Positions 31,499 through 38,824 of a stretch of DNA of 49,588 nucleotides are shown piece after piece (position 1 is the first letter of the stretch; each line of letters starts with the position of its first letter). The stretch comes from Chloroflexota bacterium (lineage in GTDB: Bacteria > Chloroflexota > Anaerolineae > Anaerolineales > Villigracilaceae), in the NCBI GenBank assembly GCA_016235425.1, contig JACRLC010000013.1, positions 1 to 49,588 of the forward strand, written 5' to 3'. The notes below the pieces were generated by a model. That model did no database searches and was not told the DNA's origin. It saw only the letters and a program-made list of their open reading frames with translations. Made by a program: the position numbers and the translations under genes.

Positions 31499-32770
31499 TC
31501 ACACTGTTACCACTTCTCCCGCCTTCACATCCACCGTTTCATGCTCCTGTGAAACAAGCGTATGGTCCACCACTCGCAGATACTTCACACCGAGTGAGAA
31601 GGCCAGCAAGCCGTAAGCGATGACGCCGAAGCCTGTCAGCCATTCAACCAGCGACGGACGATAAGACGTGTAGGAAATGGCGGCCCCGGGCAGGTATGAA
31701 ACAACCACGAGCGAACCAACCAGATTTGTATCCCAGCGATAGGCCACAACGCCCGCGGCCACGAGGAAGAGCGCCATCATCCTCCAAAACCGGTGTTGCC
31801 TGGTCTTGTTATAGAGCAGGAGCACCATTGGGATCAGGATGCCAAGGAGCATCTCGCCGATCCAAAAGTTGAAGGAGAGGACTCCTGAGGTAACGAGATG
31901 CAGGCCCTCGGTCCGGCCCGGATCGTATGTGTAGGTTTGGGCGAAGGTGTCCCAGGCGCGGAAGTAGAAGTAGCCGATAAGTAACCAGGCTAAAAATCCT
32001 GCCACGCGTTCAATCAGTGCATCGTTGACTTTGGCCTTCGGGGTCAAGCGTGAGGCCAGCATCGAAGCGAAGAGAGTCAACGCAATGCCGCCCACAAGGG
32101 CTGAGAACATGAACAGGACGCTCATTTCAGGCTTGAACCAGAATGGGCGGGCCTTGATCACGCCATACATTGCGCCCAGCGAAGATTGATGCAGACTCGA
32201 AAGGCCGAGACCGAGGATGGCGAGGATGGGCGCATAATAATGAAGGTGTTCCATCTTCCCGGCAATCTTTGGCCAGCGGGCACGGAACCATTCAAAGCCC
32301 GCGAAGACCGGCATGGCTTCAAAGACCAGCACGGTGAGATAAAGCACTACACACATCGTCACTTCCCACATCAGGGAGTGCATGTTCCAGTAAACCACCG
32401 CGTGCCAGAAACGATCCGGGCGGCCAATGTCGAGCACGAGGGCGAGCATGGCCATGGTGTAACCGATCAGACCGACGAAAGTGGCGGTGCGTGCAATCGG
32501 CTGGTAGCGTTTGAGGCCGATCAAATAAACACCGGCACAGAGACTGAACGCGCCCGCGCTCAACGCAATGGACGAGAGGTCAATCGTGATCCATAAACCC
32601 CACGGAACGAGGTCGGTCAGGTTCGTGATCCACAGGCCTTGCCAGAACACGAGGATACCCGTTACCAGTGCGCTCAAGAGCAGGAGGCCGAGGAAACCCA
32701 GCCAGAGCATCCAGGGAGTGACCTTGACTGAGGCGGGCTTACCGAGTTTCGCGCGTAAATTCTTGAACAT
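31499..32770 (-). CDS. NrfD/PsrC-type quinone-interacting membrane subunit
   Basis: A 423-aa polytopic protein with about ten spans, of the NrfD/polysulfide reductase family. Typical segments are WITIDLSSIALSAGAFSL near 67, DIGRPDRFWHAV near 118, MLWEVTMCV-type and HQSSLGAMYGV near 195. NrfD proteins exchange electrons between menaquinol and a bound iron-sulfur subunit. The ferredoxin subunit gene ends 2 nt upstream, and the octaheme gene precedes that, giving a cytochrome-FeS-NrfD module. No molybdopterin subunit is encoded, so electrons probably pass directly between quinone and the multihaem protein. Confidence 0.9.
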   Translation of the reverse strand: MFKNLRAKLGKPASVKVTPWMLWLGFLGLLLLSALVTGILVFWQGLWITNLTDLVPWGLWITIDLSSIALSAGAFSLCAGVYLIGLKRYQPIARTATFVGLIGYTMAMLALVLDIGRPDRFWHAVVYWNMHSLMWEVTMCVVLYLTVLVFEAMPVFAGFEWFRARWPKIAGKMEHLHYYAPILAILGLGLSSLHQSSLGAMYGVIKARPFWFKPEMSVLFMFSALVGGIALTLFASMLASRLTPKAKVNDALIERVAGFLAWLLIGYFYFRAWDTFAQTYTYDPGRTEGLHLVTSGVLSFNFWIGEMLLGILIPMVLLLYNKTRQHRFWRMMALFLVAAGVVAYRWDTNLVGSLVVVSYLPGAAISYTSYRPSLVEWLTGFGVIAYGLLAFSLGVKYLRVVDHTLVSQEHETVDVKAGEVVTV

Positions 32771-32772
32771 GG

Positions 32773-33546
32773 CTACGCCTCCATTTCTTCAGGATCAGCG
32801 GGGAGGTAATAAACGCGCGGCCCGGTTCCCAAATTTTCGCGCAGGCGGAAGTGCGCGTGCTTTTGCAGTACCTGGCTGACATTTGAGTTCGGGTCGTTCA
32901 AATCGCCAAAAATGCGCGCGCCGGTCGGGCAGACGTTGCAACAGGCAGGCGTCGCATCGCGGTCAACGCCGGGGGTAAGCCCTAGCGAAAGGCCGCGGTC
33001 AATGGTCTGATAACAGAAGGAGCATTTCTCCGGCACGCCGCGCGGACGGCGTTCCACTTCGGGTTCGCCCCATTCAGGCACAACGGGATTCGGCTCTTCA
33101 AAGGCCTTCCAGTTGAACGAACGCGCGTCGTACGGGCATGCAACCTGGCAATACCGGCAGCCGATACAGCGGTCATAGTCCATCATCACGATGCCGTCGT
33201 CGCGATAATACGAAGCCTTCACCGGGCAGACTTCCACACACGGGGCTTTCTCACAGTGCATACACGGGCGGGCAATATAAACGATGTGACCGTCCAACTG
33301 CCCAACCTCACTGACTTCGTTCCACGAAATATCGGGTGGCACATCGTTGTGTGCGCGGCAGGCAAGCGTGCAATATCCGCATCCCGTGCATTTGGACTGG
33401 TCCATGACCATCGCCCATTGGTGTTCGCCCTTCGGTCCTTCGCTGGAAGCCTCGGCAGGCTTGATCGCCTTTGTTCCCGCGGCAGCCGCAACACCGATGG
33501 CGGCCAGTTTCAGAAAATCGCGGCGGTTGACGTTCTTATTATCCAT
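32773..33546 (-). CDS. Tat-exported 4x[4Fe-4S] ferredoxin subunit
   Basis: A 257-aa iron-sulfur protein. The Tat signal NRRDFLKLAAIGVAAAAG (about 7-24) shows that it folds before export. Four cysteine sets follow: CTGCGYCTLAC, CMHCEKAPCVEVCP, CIGCRYCQVACP, and CSFC with CCNVCP further on, enough for four [4Fe-4S] clusters as in NrfC/PsrB/DmsB. It bridges the NrfD subunit and the 8-heme cytochrome on the outer face of the membrane. The start overlaps the end of the octaheme gene (ATGGATAA), implying coupled translation. Confidence 0.92.
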   Translation of the reverse strand: MDNKNVNRRDFLKLAAIGVAAAAGTKAIKPAEASSEGPKGEHQWAMVMDQSKCTGCGYCTLACRAHNDVPPDISWNEVSEVGQLDGHIVYIARPCMHCEKAPCVEVCPVKASYYRDDGIVMMDYDRCIGCRYCQVACPYDARSFNWKAFEEPNPVVPEWGEPEVERRPRGVPEKCSFCYQTIDRGLSLGLTPGVDRDATPACCNVCPTGARIFGDLNDPNSNVSQVLQKHAHFRLRENLGTGPRVYYLPADPEEMEA

Positions 33547-34519
33547 TCTTCTCCTCCTGGCCGTGTTCGTGTTTCACCACGCGATGATAGAAACGCTCAA
33601 GCCACGGAGCCAGCACCATGCCAGCGGCCAAACCCATCAGTCCCGCGAGACCCGCATACCCGATCGGGCTGACCGGGGTCGGCTGGGGGGTGACGGGAGT
33701 CTCTTCCATAACGGGAGCAGCTTCGGCGGCGGCAGGAGGCGTTGTGTCCTCCGTGGTAACCGCTTCGGCGTCCGCATGCATTTGGTTCGCATGGCAGGTG
33801 TTACAAGTCTCCAGGCTTGCCTTGAAGGAATGGTCTGGCACAGTGTGCGCGGCATAATCCTGTGTTTCCAAATGTTCGAGATGGCAATCCACACACGAGA
33901 TACCTTCCTTATGGTGCGACGTGTATGGGAAGTTCATGCTGGCTTCCTGGTGGCAGTTGATGCACAACTGTGAGGCATCACGGTAGCCAGTGCCGTCGCG
34001 GTTGTAAATGATCTTCAATGAGGCGCTGTGCGGATCGTGGCAGGTGATGCAGTTCATGCCGCGCTGATAGTGCGTGCTTCCCTGCCAGTCCTGCCAGCCA
34101 AAACGCGTATCGCTGTGACAGCGCCCGCACAAGTCCGGGCTGGTATCGGTGGGCATGGTGGATTTCGGGTGATCGCCATCGCCGCCGCTGTGGCAGGCTT
34201 CACAGGTTACGCTATCCGATTCCCAGGTGGCTGTCGCCGGGTCGTAGCCGGTGGTATGGCAAACGAGACATGCGCCCGGCTTGCCCTGGCTTTCCCAATC
34301 TGCAAGAAAGATCGGGTCGCTTCCAGCCTGACCATGCGGGCCGTTCATCCACGTCATCTGGAATTCAGTGTGGCATTCCGTGCATCCCTCATTACCCTGA
34401 GTCTGTACGACAGGTATATCCCCGCCGCCATCCTGCGCCTGCGCCACCATGAGCGTAACCCCCGCGGCAAGCAGGGCAAAAACCAGGGCGATCAAAATGC
34501 GTTCAATTCGGGAAAACAT
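33539..34519 (-). CDS. Octaheme c-type cytochrome, membrane-anchored
   Basis: A 326-aa exported cytochrome. The signal peptide (1-28, ending MVAQAQ) is followed by eight CxxCH sites: CTECH, CLVCH, CEACH, CGRCH, CITCH, CINCH, CVDCH and CNTCH. A proline/threonine/alanine-rich linker (about 255-290) and a C-terminal span (GLAGLMGLAAGMVLAPW) with a basic tail follow. The haem order and the GPHG and CHDPH segments recall DmsE/MtrA-like and NrfB-like carriers. The start at 34519 has GAGGAGGTG upstream; the longer frame to 34582 lacks one. It should take or give electrons to the FeS-NrfD pair encoded next. Confidence 0.9.
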   Translation of the reverse strand: MFSRIERILIALVFALLAAGVTLMVAQAQDGGGDIPVVQTQGNEGCTECHTEFQMTWMNGPHGQAGSDPIFLADWESQGKPGACLVCHTTGYDPATATWESDSVTCEACHSGGDGDHPKSTMPTDTSPDLCGRCHSDTRFGWQDWQGSTHYQRGMNCITCHDPHSASLKIIYNRDGTGYRDASQLCINCHQEASMNFPYTSHHKEGISCVDCHLEHLETQDYAAHTVPDHSFKASLETCNTCHANQMHADAEAVTTEDTTPPAAAEAAPVMEETPVTPQPTPVSPIGYAGLAGLMGLAAGMVLAPWLERFYHRVVKHEHGQEEKNG

Positions 34520-34550
34520 CAATGCACCTCCTCGGTGTAGTAGTGAAATA

Positions 34551-34889
34551 TTAAGCGTGAGAGTGCGCCGGAAGGGGCGCATTACGAAAGACCTTGCAGG
34601 TCAAACATTCGTTGCTCAAGTAACCATTGGGCAGGCGGTGCACCTGCCAGCAGGGAAAATTGGAAACGAGCATGGGAGAGGCGTTGCGCTGCTCGATCGG
34701 ACAGTTCTTGAGATCCCATGATCCTTCGAACTGGACGATAGGCTCATGCTGTTCACGCTCCGCCTCGGCCTGCCAGTGCTCATCCAGTTTCCGCAAGAGA
34801 GCGATTACCAGGAGCGTGAGGCCAATCGGCAATACCAGCCGCAATATCAGGCCGATCACGATCGCCAGCAGTGAATATCCATCATTCAT
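34551..34889 (-). CDS. Small membrane protein with a cysteine-containing tail
   Basis: A 112-aa protein of unknown family. One span or hairpin (about residues 6-32, LLAIVIGLILRLVLPIGLT) is followed by a charged linker and a soluble tail with four cysteines: NCPIEQ, PCWQVH, ECLTCK. The spacing C-x19-C-x14-C-x2-C could bind a metal or an FeS cluster. GAGGTGAG precedes the ATG. It lies between a 40-aa membrane protein and the octaheme gene, all on one strand and within 31 nt, so it is probably an assembly factor or accessory subunit of the NrfD complex. Confidence 0.65.
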   Translation of the reverse strand: MNDGYSLLAIVIGLILRLVLPIGLTLLVIALLRKLDEHWQAEAEREQHEPIVQFEGSWDLKNCPIEQRNASPMLVSNFPCWQVHRLPNGYLSNECLTCKVFRNAPLPAHSHA

Positions 34890-34897
34890 AGCTCACC

Positions 34898-35020
34898 TCA
34901 CCGGCGAAACCAATACTTCGCATCGCGGCGATTCACCCATTCACCAATCAAGATCAAGGTAACGATTGGAAAGACTACACGGGTCAAAACCAGGGTCAGG
35001 ATTACTTCAGTGCCGTTCAT
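34898..35020 (-). CDS. 40-aa single-span membrane protein at the head of the NrfD cluster
   Basis: The product starts MNGTEVILTLVLTRVVF and continues as a hydrophobic helix (PIVTLILIGEWV) with a basic end (NRRDAKYWFRR). AAAGGAGAC lies 4-5 nt before the ATG, a strong ribosome-binding site, and the stop is 8 nt before the next gene. Small one-helix proteins are common in respiratory complexes as assembly or stabilising subunits, which is the likely role here. No family recognised. Confidence 0.6.
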   Translation of the reverse strand: MNGTEVILTLVLTRVVFPIVTLILIGEWVNRRDAKYWFRR

Positions 35021-35364
35021 GTCAGTCTCCTTTCATGTCTCTTCTTTCTTCTTTTGACTTCTAATCACAGTTTAATGTACTGGGGCATGAGAAGTAAATT
35101 AGGACACTAACCCAACTTTAATTGACACTCCTGCGCCTCCCACCCGACCCTCAGCCTGGGTGCGCCACCCCATACATTCCCACCTCCGTGGGGGATTTGC
35201 CCCATATTAGTTGGATAGTTGAGTAGTTTCGTAGTTGAATAGTCTGGTAGTGTGAAAAAGCCCCCACTTCGGCAAAAGACAAATTGGTAGTCCAATTGCA
35301 ACAGAACAAAAACTCCCGCTTTTCAGCAGGAGCTCGTTACGAATTACGGAACACGCAACACGGA
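35021..35364. other. Intergenic region with a low-complexity repeat
   Basis: This 344-bp gap holds the unassigned promoter of the NrfD cluster, a TAGTTGAATAGT-type low-complexity repeat near 35211-35253 and the terminator of the two-component genes at 35308-35332. The GGGGCATG and TGCCCC-type segments near 35084 and 35201 resemble part of the leader at 27480, but too weakly to call a site. No gene was seen. Confidence 0.5.
35308..35332 (-). terminator. Terminator of the second two-component operon
   Basis: On the minus strand CTCCTGC (35332-35326), loop TGAAAA and GCGGGAG (35319-35313) form a 7-bp stem with one wobble, followed by TTTTT. It lies 33 nt beyond the response-regulator stop. Confidence 0.8.
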
Positions 35365-36015
35365 CTACGCCTTGATGATCCCCTTCCGTATCGCGTATCT
35401 CACCAACTCCGCCCTCGAATGGAGGTTCAGCTTCTTCATGATGTTCTCGCGGTGACGTTCCACCGTCTTCGGGCTGATGACCAGCGACTTGGCGATCTCG
35501 TCGTTGCTCGAGCCTTCGGCCAGGTGCGTGAGCACTTCGCTTTCGCGATCCGTCAAACCATCGAGGCCGCCTTTTTCATCGGCGGGATGGTCCACGCTCA
35601 GATAATCGCGCACCAGCAACTTGGCAAGTGACGGATACAAATACACCTCCCCTGCCGCGGCCACCTGGATCGCGGAGAGCAGTTCCTCCGGCGCGGCGCG
35701 TTTGGGGACGTAACCCGATGCGCCCGCATCCAGCATCTTGAAGAAATATTCCTCGTCTTCGTGAATGGTCAACGCGACGACAGCCACATTTGGAAACCGC
35801 CCTTTGATCTCACGCGTGGCCTCAATCCCGGATTTGTCCGGCAAGCCAATGTCCATCAGGATCACATCTGGCTTCACCTCTTCGACTGCCTTCAATGCTT
35901 CCGCCGCGGTGCCTGCCTCGCCTACGATTTCCATGTCGCGTTGACTGCTCAACAACATCCGCAGACCCGAACGGACAACCGCGTGATCATCCACCAGTAA
36001 CAGGCGTGTGGTCAT
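35365..36015 (-). CDS. NarL/FixJ-family response regulator
   Basis: A 216-aa regulator. The receiver has DD at 8-9, Asp in VILMDIGLPDKSG near 54 and a Lys in GYVPKRAA near 104. The LuxR-type helix-turn-helix spans about 148-205 (LTDRESEVLTHLAEG, SNDEIAKSLVISPKTVERHR). Its start overlaps the kinase 3' end by 29 nt, with GAGGTGAAG as ribosome-binding site. It is paralogous to the regulator at 22692-23381 and lies on the other side of the cytochrome locus, which it probably controls jointly. Confidence 0.92.
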   Translation of the reverse strand: MTTRLLLVDDHAVVRSGLRMLLSSQRDMEIVGEAGTAAEALKAVEEVKPDVILMDIGLPDKSGIEATREIKGRFPNVAVVALTIHEDEEYFFKMLDAGASGYVPKRAAPEELLSAIQVAAAGEVYLYPSLAKLLVRDYLSVDHPADEKGGLDGLTDRESEVLTHLAEGSSNDEIAKSLVISPKTVERHRENIMKKLNLHSRAELVRYAIRKGIIKA

Positions 36016-37486
36016 TCTTCACCTCGTTTGCAATGGAATACGGGATAACCGCTTCAACTTCCGTGCCGTAGCCCGGGCGCGATTGGACTGACACCGTGCC
36101 GCCGAGCAGGGCCGCGCGTTCCTCCATCCCGGCCAACCCAAGCGACGCACGTCCAATACGCGTGAGGCGGACGATGTCCAGGTCAAAACCAACGCCGTTA
36201 TCGCGCACACGGATACGCGCGTCCTTCTCTTTGAACTCAAGGCTCAAATCCACGTGGCTGGCCTGGGAATGTTTGATGATGTTATTCAGCGATTCCTGGA
36301 TGATGCGGAAGATCGTGATCCGCACGGCTTCATCCAATGAACGCTCCTCGCCCATAATATCCACGCGGACCGTCAACGGAGTCAATTCCTGCAAACGGCC
36401 TGCGTACCATCTCAAAGCCGCCGCGAGACCCAAATCGTCGAGGTGCGAGGGCCTCAGGTCCGATATGATGCGTTGCAGTTCCTTGAGGGTATCCGCCGTC
36501 AGTGACTGCAATCGCCGCAGGGTCTCAATCGCAGGCTTGTTACGCGGGCTGAGGCTGGATGAGAGTCCGCGTAATCCCAGGCCAATGGCAGTCAGCGATT
36601 GGCCGGTTTCGTCGTGCAGGTCACGCGCGATGCGCTGGCGTTCAGCTTCCTGTGCGCCCACCACGCGGCGGAACAGGTCGCCGCGCAGGGCTTCGCGTTG
36701 CTGCGCTTCCTGCACGCGCGCTTCCTGAAGGTCCGCGATCTTGCGGTCGCTTTCCACCTGAAAGGCGCGCAAGAAACGAATGACGAAGATCGCCGAAAAA
36801 ATCGCCGTGGCCGCGCGCAAGGTTTGCACCGGAAAACCGAAAAGTTCAAGGAACAAATTCTCATTCAGAAAATCGGAGGGGGGCAGGTGGCTGGCCTGCG
36901 TAAACAACTGTCCCACCAGGCTGTACCACGCGAACGCGATTGCCGCCCACAAACTATCCTGCCCAAAACGCACCAGCCCCGCCCGGCGGAAGGCGCGTTG
37001 TTGCGCCACGAGTCCCACTGCCGCCAGCAGACCGGCCGGTATCGCGAGGCTGTAGCGCGTCCAAACATTGGCGATCACAACCATTTCTTCCGGGAGGTAT
37101 TGCCCCTTGAATGTGACCAGCCCAAACACCCATATCGCTTCCAAACCAAGCGGAATGATCAGGCTGACGCGCCACGTGGATTCTTCGCCCAACAAAACGT
37201 ACGCTCCGAACGCCGCCAGTGAAAGGAAAGAGAAAGCCAGCAGGACCAATTCGATTGCGGAAAGGAGCGGGGGTTCCGTAACAAAACTATAGCCCGCGAT
37301 CATCTCGAACATTTCCAGCCATTCATGCACGGCATGGACAAGCCCAAAACCTGCCAGCGGACGCAGTGCCATACGCAAGCGCGCATCTGTGGAACGCCCT
37401 CCCTCAATTGCCACCATCAGCCCCATGCTGAAAAACGCAAGGCCGTAGAAAAAATAGATGGCGATCATGGATGGAATGAGATGCAC
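35987..37486 (-). CDS. NarX-type sensor histidine kinase with a multi-span sensor
   Basis: A 499-aa kinase. About seven N-terminal spans include FGLVHAVHEWLEM near residue 52, the same motif as in the kinase at 23382-24872. The HisKA_3 histidine is in RQRIARDLHDETGQS near 290, and the HATPase has ESLNNIIKHSQA, RDNGVGFD and LGLAGMEER. The listed start is GTG with CGGAG upstream; an ATG six codons later is possible. The sensor domain has no recognised name and may respond to a membrane or redox signal. Confidence 0.9.
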   Translation of the reverse strand: MHLIPSMIAIYFFYGLAFFSMGLMVAIEGGRSTDARLRMALRPLAGFGLVHAVHEWLEMFEMIAGYSFVTEPPLLSAIELVLLAFSFLSLAAFGAYVLLGEESTWRVSLIIPLGLEAIWVFGLVTFKGQYLPEEMVVIANVWTRYSLAIPAGLLAAVGLVAQQRAFRRAGLVRFGQDSLWAAIAFAWYSLVGQLFTQASHLPPSDFLNENLFLELFGFPVQTLRAATAIFSAIFVIRFLRAFQVESDRKIADLQEARVQEAQQREALRGDLFRRVVGAQEAERQRIARDLHDETGQSLTAIGLGLRGLSSSLSPRNKPAIETLRRLQSLTADTLKELQRIISDLRPSHLDDLGLAAALRWYAGRLQELTPLTVRVDIMGEERSLDEAVRITIFRIIQESLNNIIKHSQASHVDLSLEFKEKDARIRVRDNGVGFDLDIVRLTRIGRASLGLAGMEERAALLGGTVSVQSRPGYGTEVEAVIPYSIANEVKNDHTPVTGG

Positions 37487-37585
37487 AGTGTTTGCTCCGA
37501 TTTACCCGGAAGATTTCGGATGGCTTTTCAGAATCGCCCACACAATGGAGTCATCAAGGAGGCATCCGAAGCCTGGCAAAACTTG

Positions 37586-38476
37586 TTAACTTTCCTGCCG
37601 CAGTCTTGAACCGCACACACGGCAAAAGCGGTCGCTTGATTTGGCGCGCGTGCCGCATTGATGGCAATAGACTTCGCTGAGTTCCTCCTCGGCCTGCGCG
37701 TGATTCCTGCGCCGCGGCTTGATACCGGGCCTCCTGCCGGATTGCCAATAATAGATGATGCCGCCCATAATGAACGCCACACCCAGGCCGCCCAGGATGT
37801 AGGGCAGGTAATTGGCAAGCGAGATGCGCCCCAGAGTATTATCGTCCACTGGATCGGCGGGTTGAAGTCCCTGCTGTGGAAGGATTAGCGTGTCCGTCGT
37901 TTTTTCGTATTGCAGGTTCAACACGAATTGCTCGCCGTCCGCCAGGGCAAAGGGGGCGCCTCCATAATAGGTATTGCCATCGTTGCCCGCCGTCGGTTCC
38001 AGCGGCGGATCGACGATAAAAGAAACGGTATCGAGCGGTTCAAGCACACTGGCCGTAAAGGCATTCACCGCGTAAGAACCATCCCACAGATAATTAAATG
38101 AGCGCGCATTTCCATTGAACGTCAGCGGCTGATAATATTCAAAGTGATACGTTGTCATGACATCCACAGTGATCGTGAAGGACTGCCATTCACCACTGTT
38201 CGCCGGCCCGTCAATTGGAATATTGACCAGCCCGCCATCTTGAAGCGAGGCGGCCGCGATCAAATTGGCATCCAATGGAATTCGGAACGTCACCTGCACG
38301 GGCAATTGAGTATCAGGCTCAATGGTAAAATCATAGATCACCAGCATACTGGGCTGGTCGTATTCGGGCCATAACTGTACGTTCAAAGTGGAAAGCTTCG
38401 TCCCGGCTTGGGCGGCCGAAACGGACGGAAATGCAAAAAATATCCCCACGGCTATTATCAACAACCACTTGCGCAT
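37586..38476 (-). CDS. Secreted/membrane protein with a C-terminal zinc ribbon
   Basis: A 296-aa protein. The signal peptide (1-22) is followed by a beta-rich extracellular domain of about 180 residues with no recognised family. One span lies at about 225-245 (YILGGLGVAFIMGGIIYYW), then a basic linker and a zinc ribbon (CHQCGTRAKSSDRFCRVCG) in the cytoplasm. Such proteins often accompany respiratory or cytochrome-maturation genes, but the role is unknown. GGAGG lies 6 nt before the ATG. It is downstream of the pantothenate genes and separated from them by a repeat-rich 348-bp gap. Confidence 0.7.
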   Translation of the reverse strand: MRKWLLIIAVGIFFAFPSVSAAQAGTKLSTLNVQLWPEYDQPSMLVIYDFTIEPDTQLPVQVTFRIPLDANLIAAASLQDGGLVNIPIDGPANSGEWQSFTITVDVMTTYHFEYYQPLTFNGNARSFNYLWDGSYAVNAFTASVLEPLDTVSFIVDPPLEPTAGNDGNTYYGGAPFALADGEQFVLNLQYEKTTDTLILPQQGLQPADPVDDNTLGRISLANYLPYILGGLGVAFIMGGIIYYWQSGRRPGIKPRRRNHAQAEEELSEVYCHQCGTRAKSSDRFCRVCGSRLRQES

Positions 38477-38824
38477 CGGAAACCTCCAAACATTACCGCT
38501 TGTTGCATAAATAACCGATCTTGCTGGAATAAATTACAGGCAAAATCATAATTCCAGTTTCAGTAAATCACGGATTTGTTTCGGAGCGCGGACTTCCCTG
38601 GCACCGCCCGCCAGCCTGTCCTGGACAGACAGTCCAGGGGGCAGGTGTAGTCCGCTTTGGCCTCGAAGAATCGCAGACTGAAGTCTGCATTCCGTGCAAT
38701 CTGTGATTTACTGAGTTTAGCTATTTATGCGGTACTCTGTAATGGTTTCCACTATCTTACCATGCGCTCAATTTGGCGGATATGCCTTAACTACATAATC
38801 TGTCGTGGAAGAAAGTCACCCTTT
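38477..38824. repeat. Repeat-rich intergenic region
   Basis: This gap holds a composite repeat CCCTGGCACCG ... GCAGGTGTAGTCCGC (38596-38655, related to 48558-48592), a small hairpin GCAGACT-GA-AGTCTGC near 38669 and the second copy of the 28-nt repeat at 38715-38742. No coding sequence was found. Confidence 0.6.
38715..38742 (-). repeat. 28-nt dispersed 3' repeat, copy 2
   Basis: The reverse complement of this segment matches 2201-2228 with one mismatch. It lies about 80 nt downstream of the panE stop, the same orientation relative to its gene as copy 1 has to the 52-aa gene. Confidence 0.65.

Noticed and set aside
31499-34519. Alternative complex III
   Set aside because: Only one NrfD, one separate ferredoxin and an octaheme protein are present; the ActB-type fused subunit, second NrfD and small Act subunits are missing.
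35055-35080. CRP/FNR-like site before the NrfD cluster
   Set aside because: TCACA and TGTAC halves are in the wrong order, and the reading TGTGATTAGAAGTCA is one base off the spacing; too weak to call.
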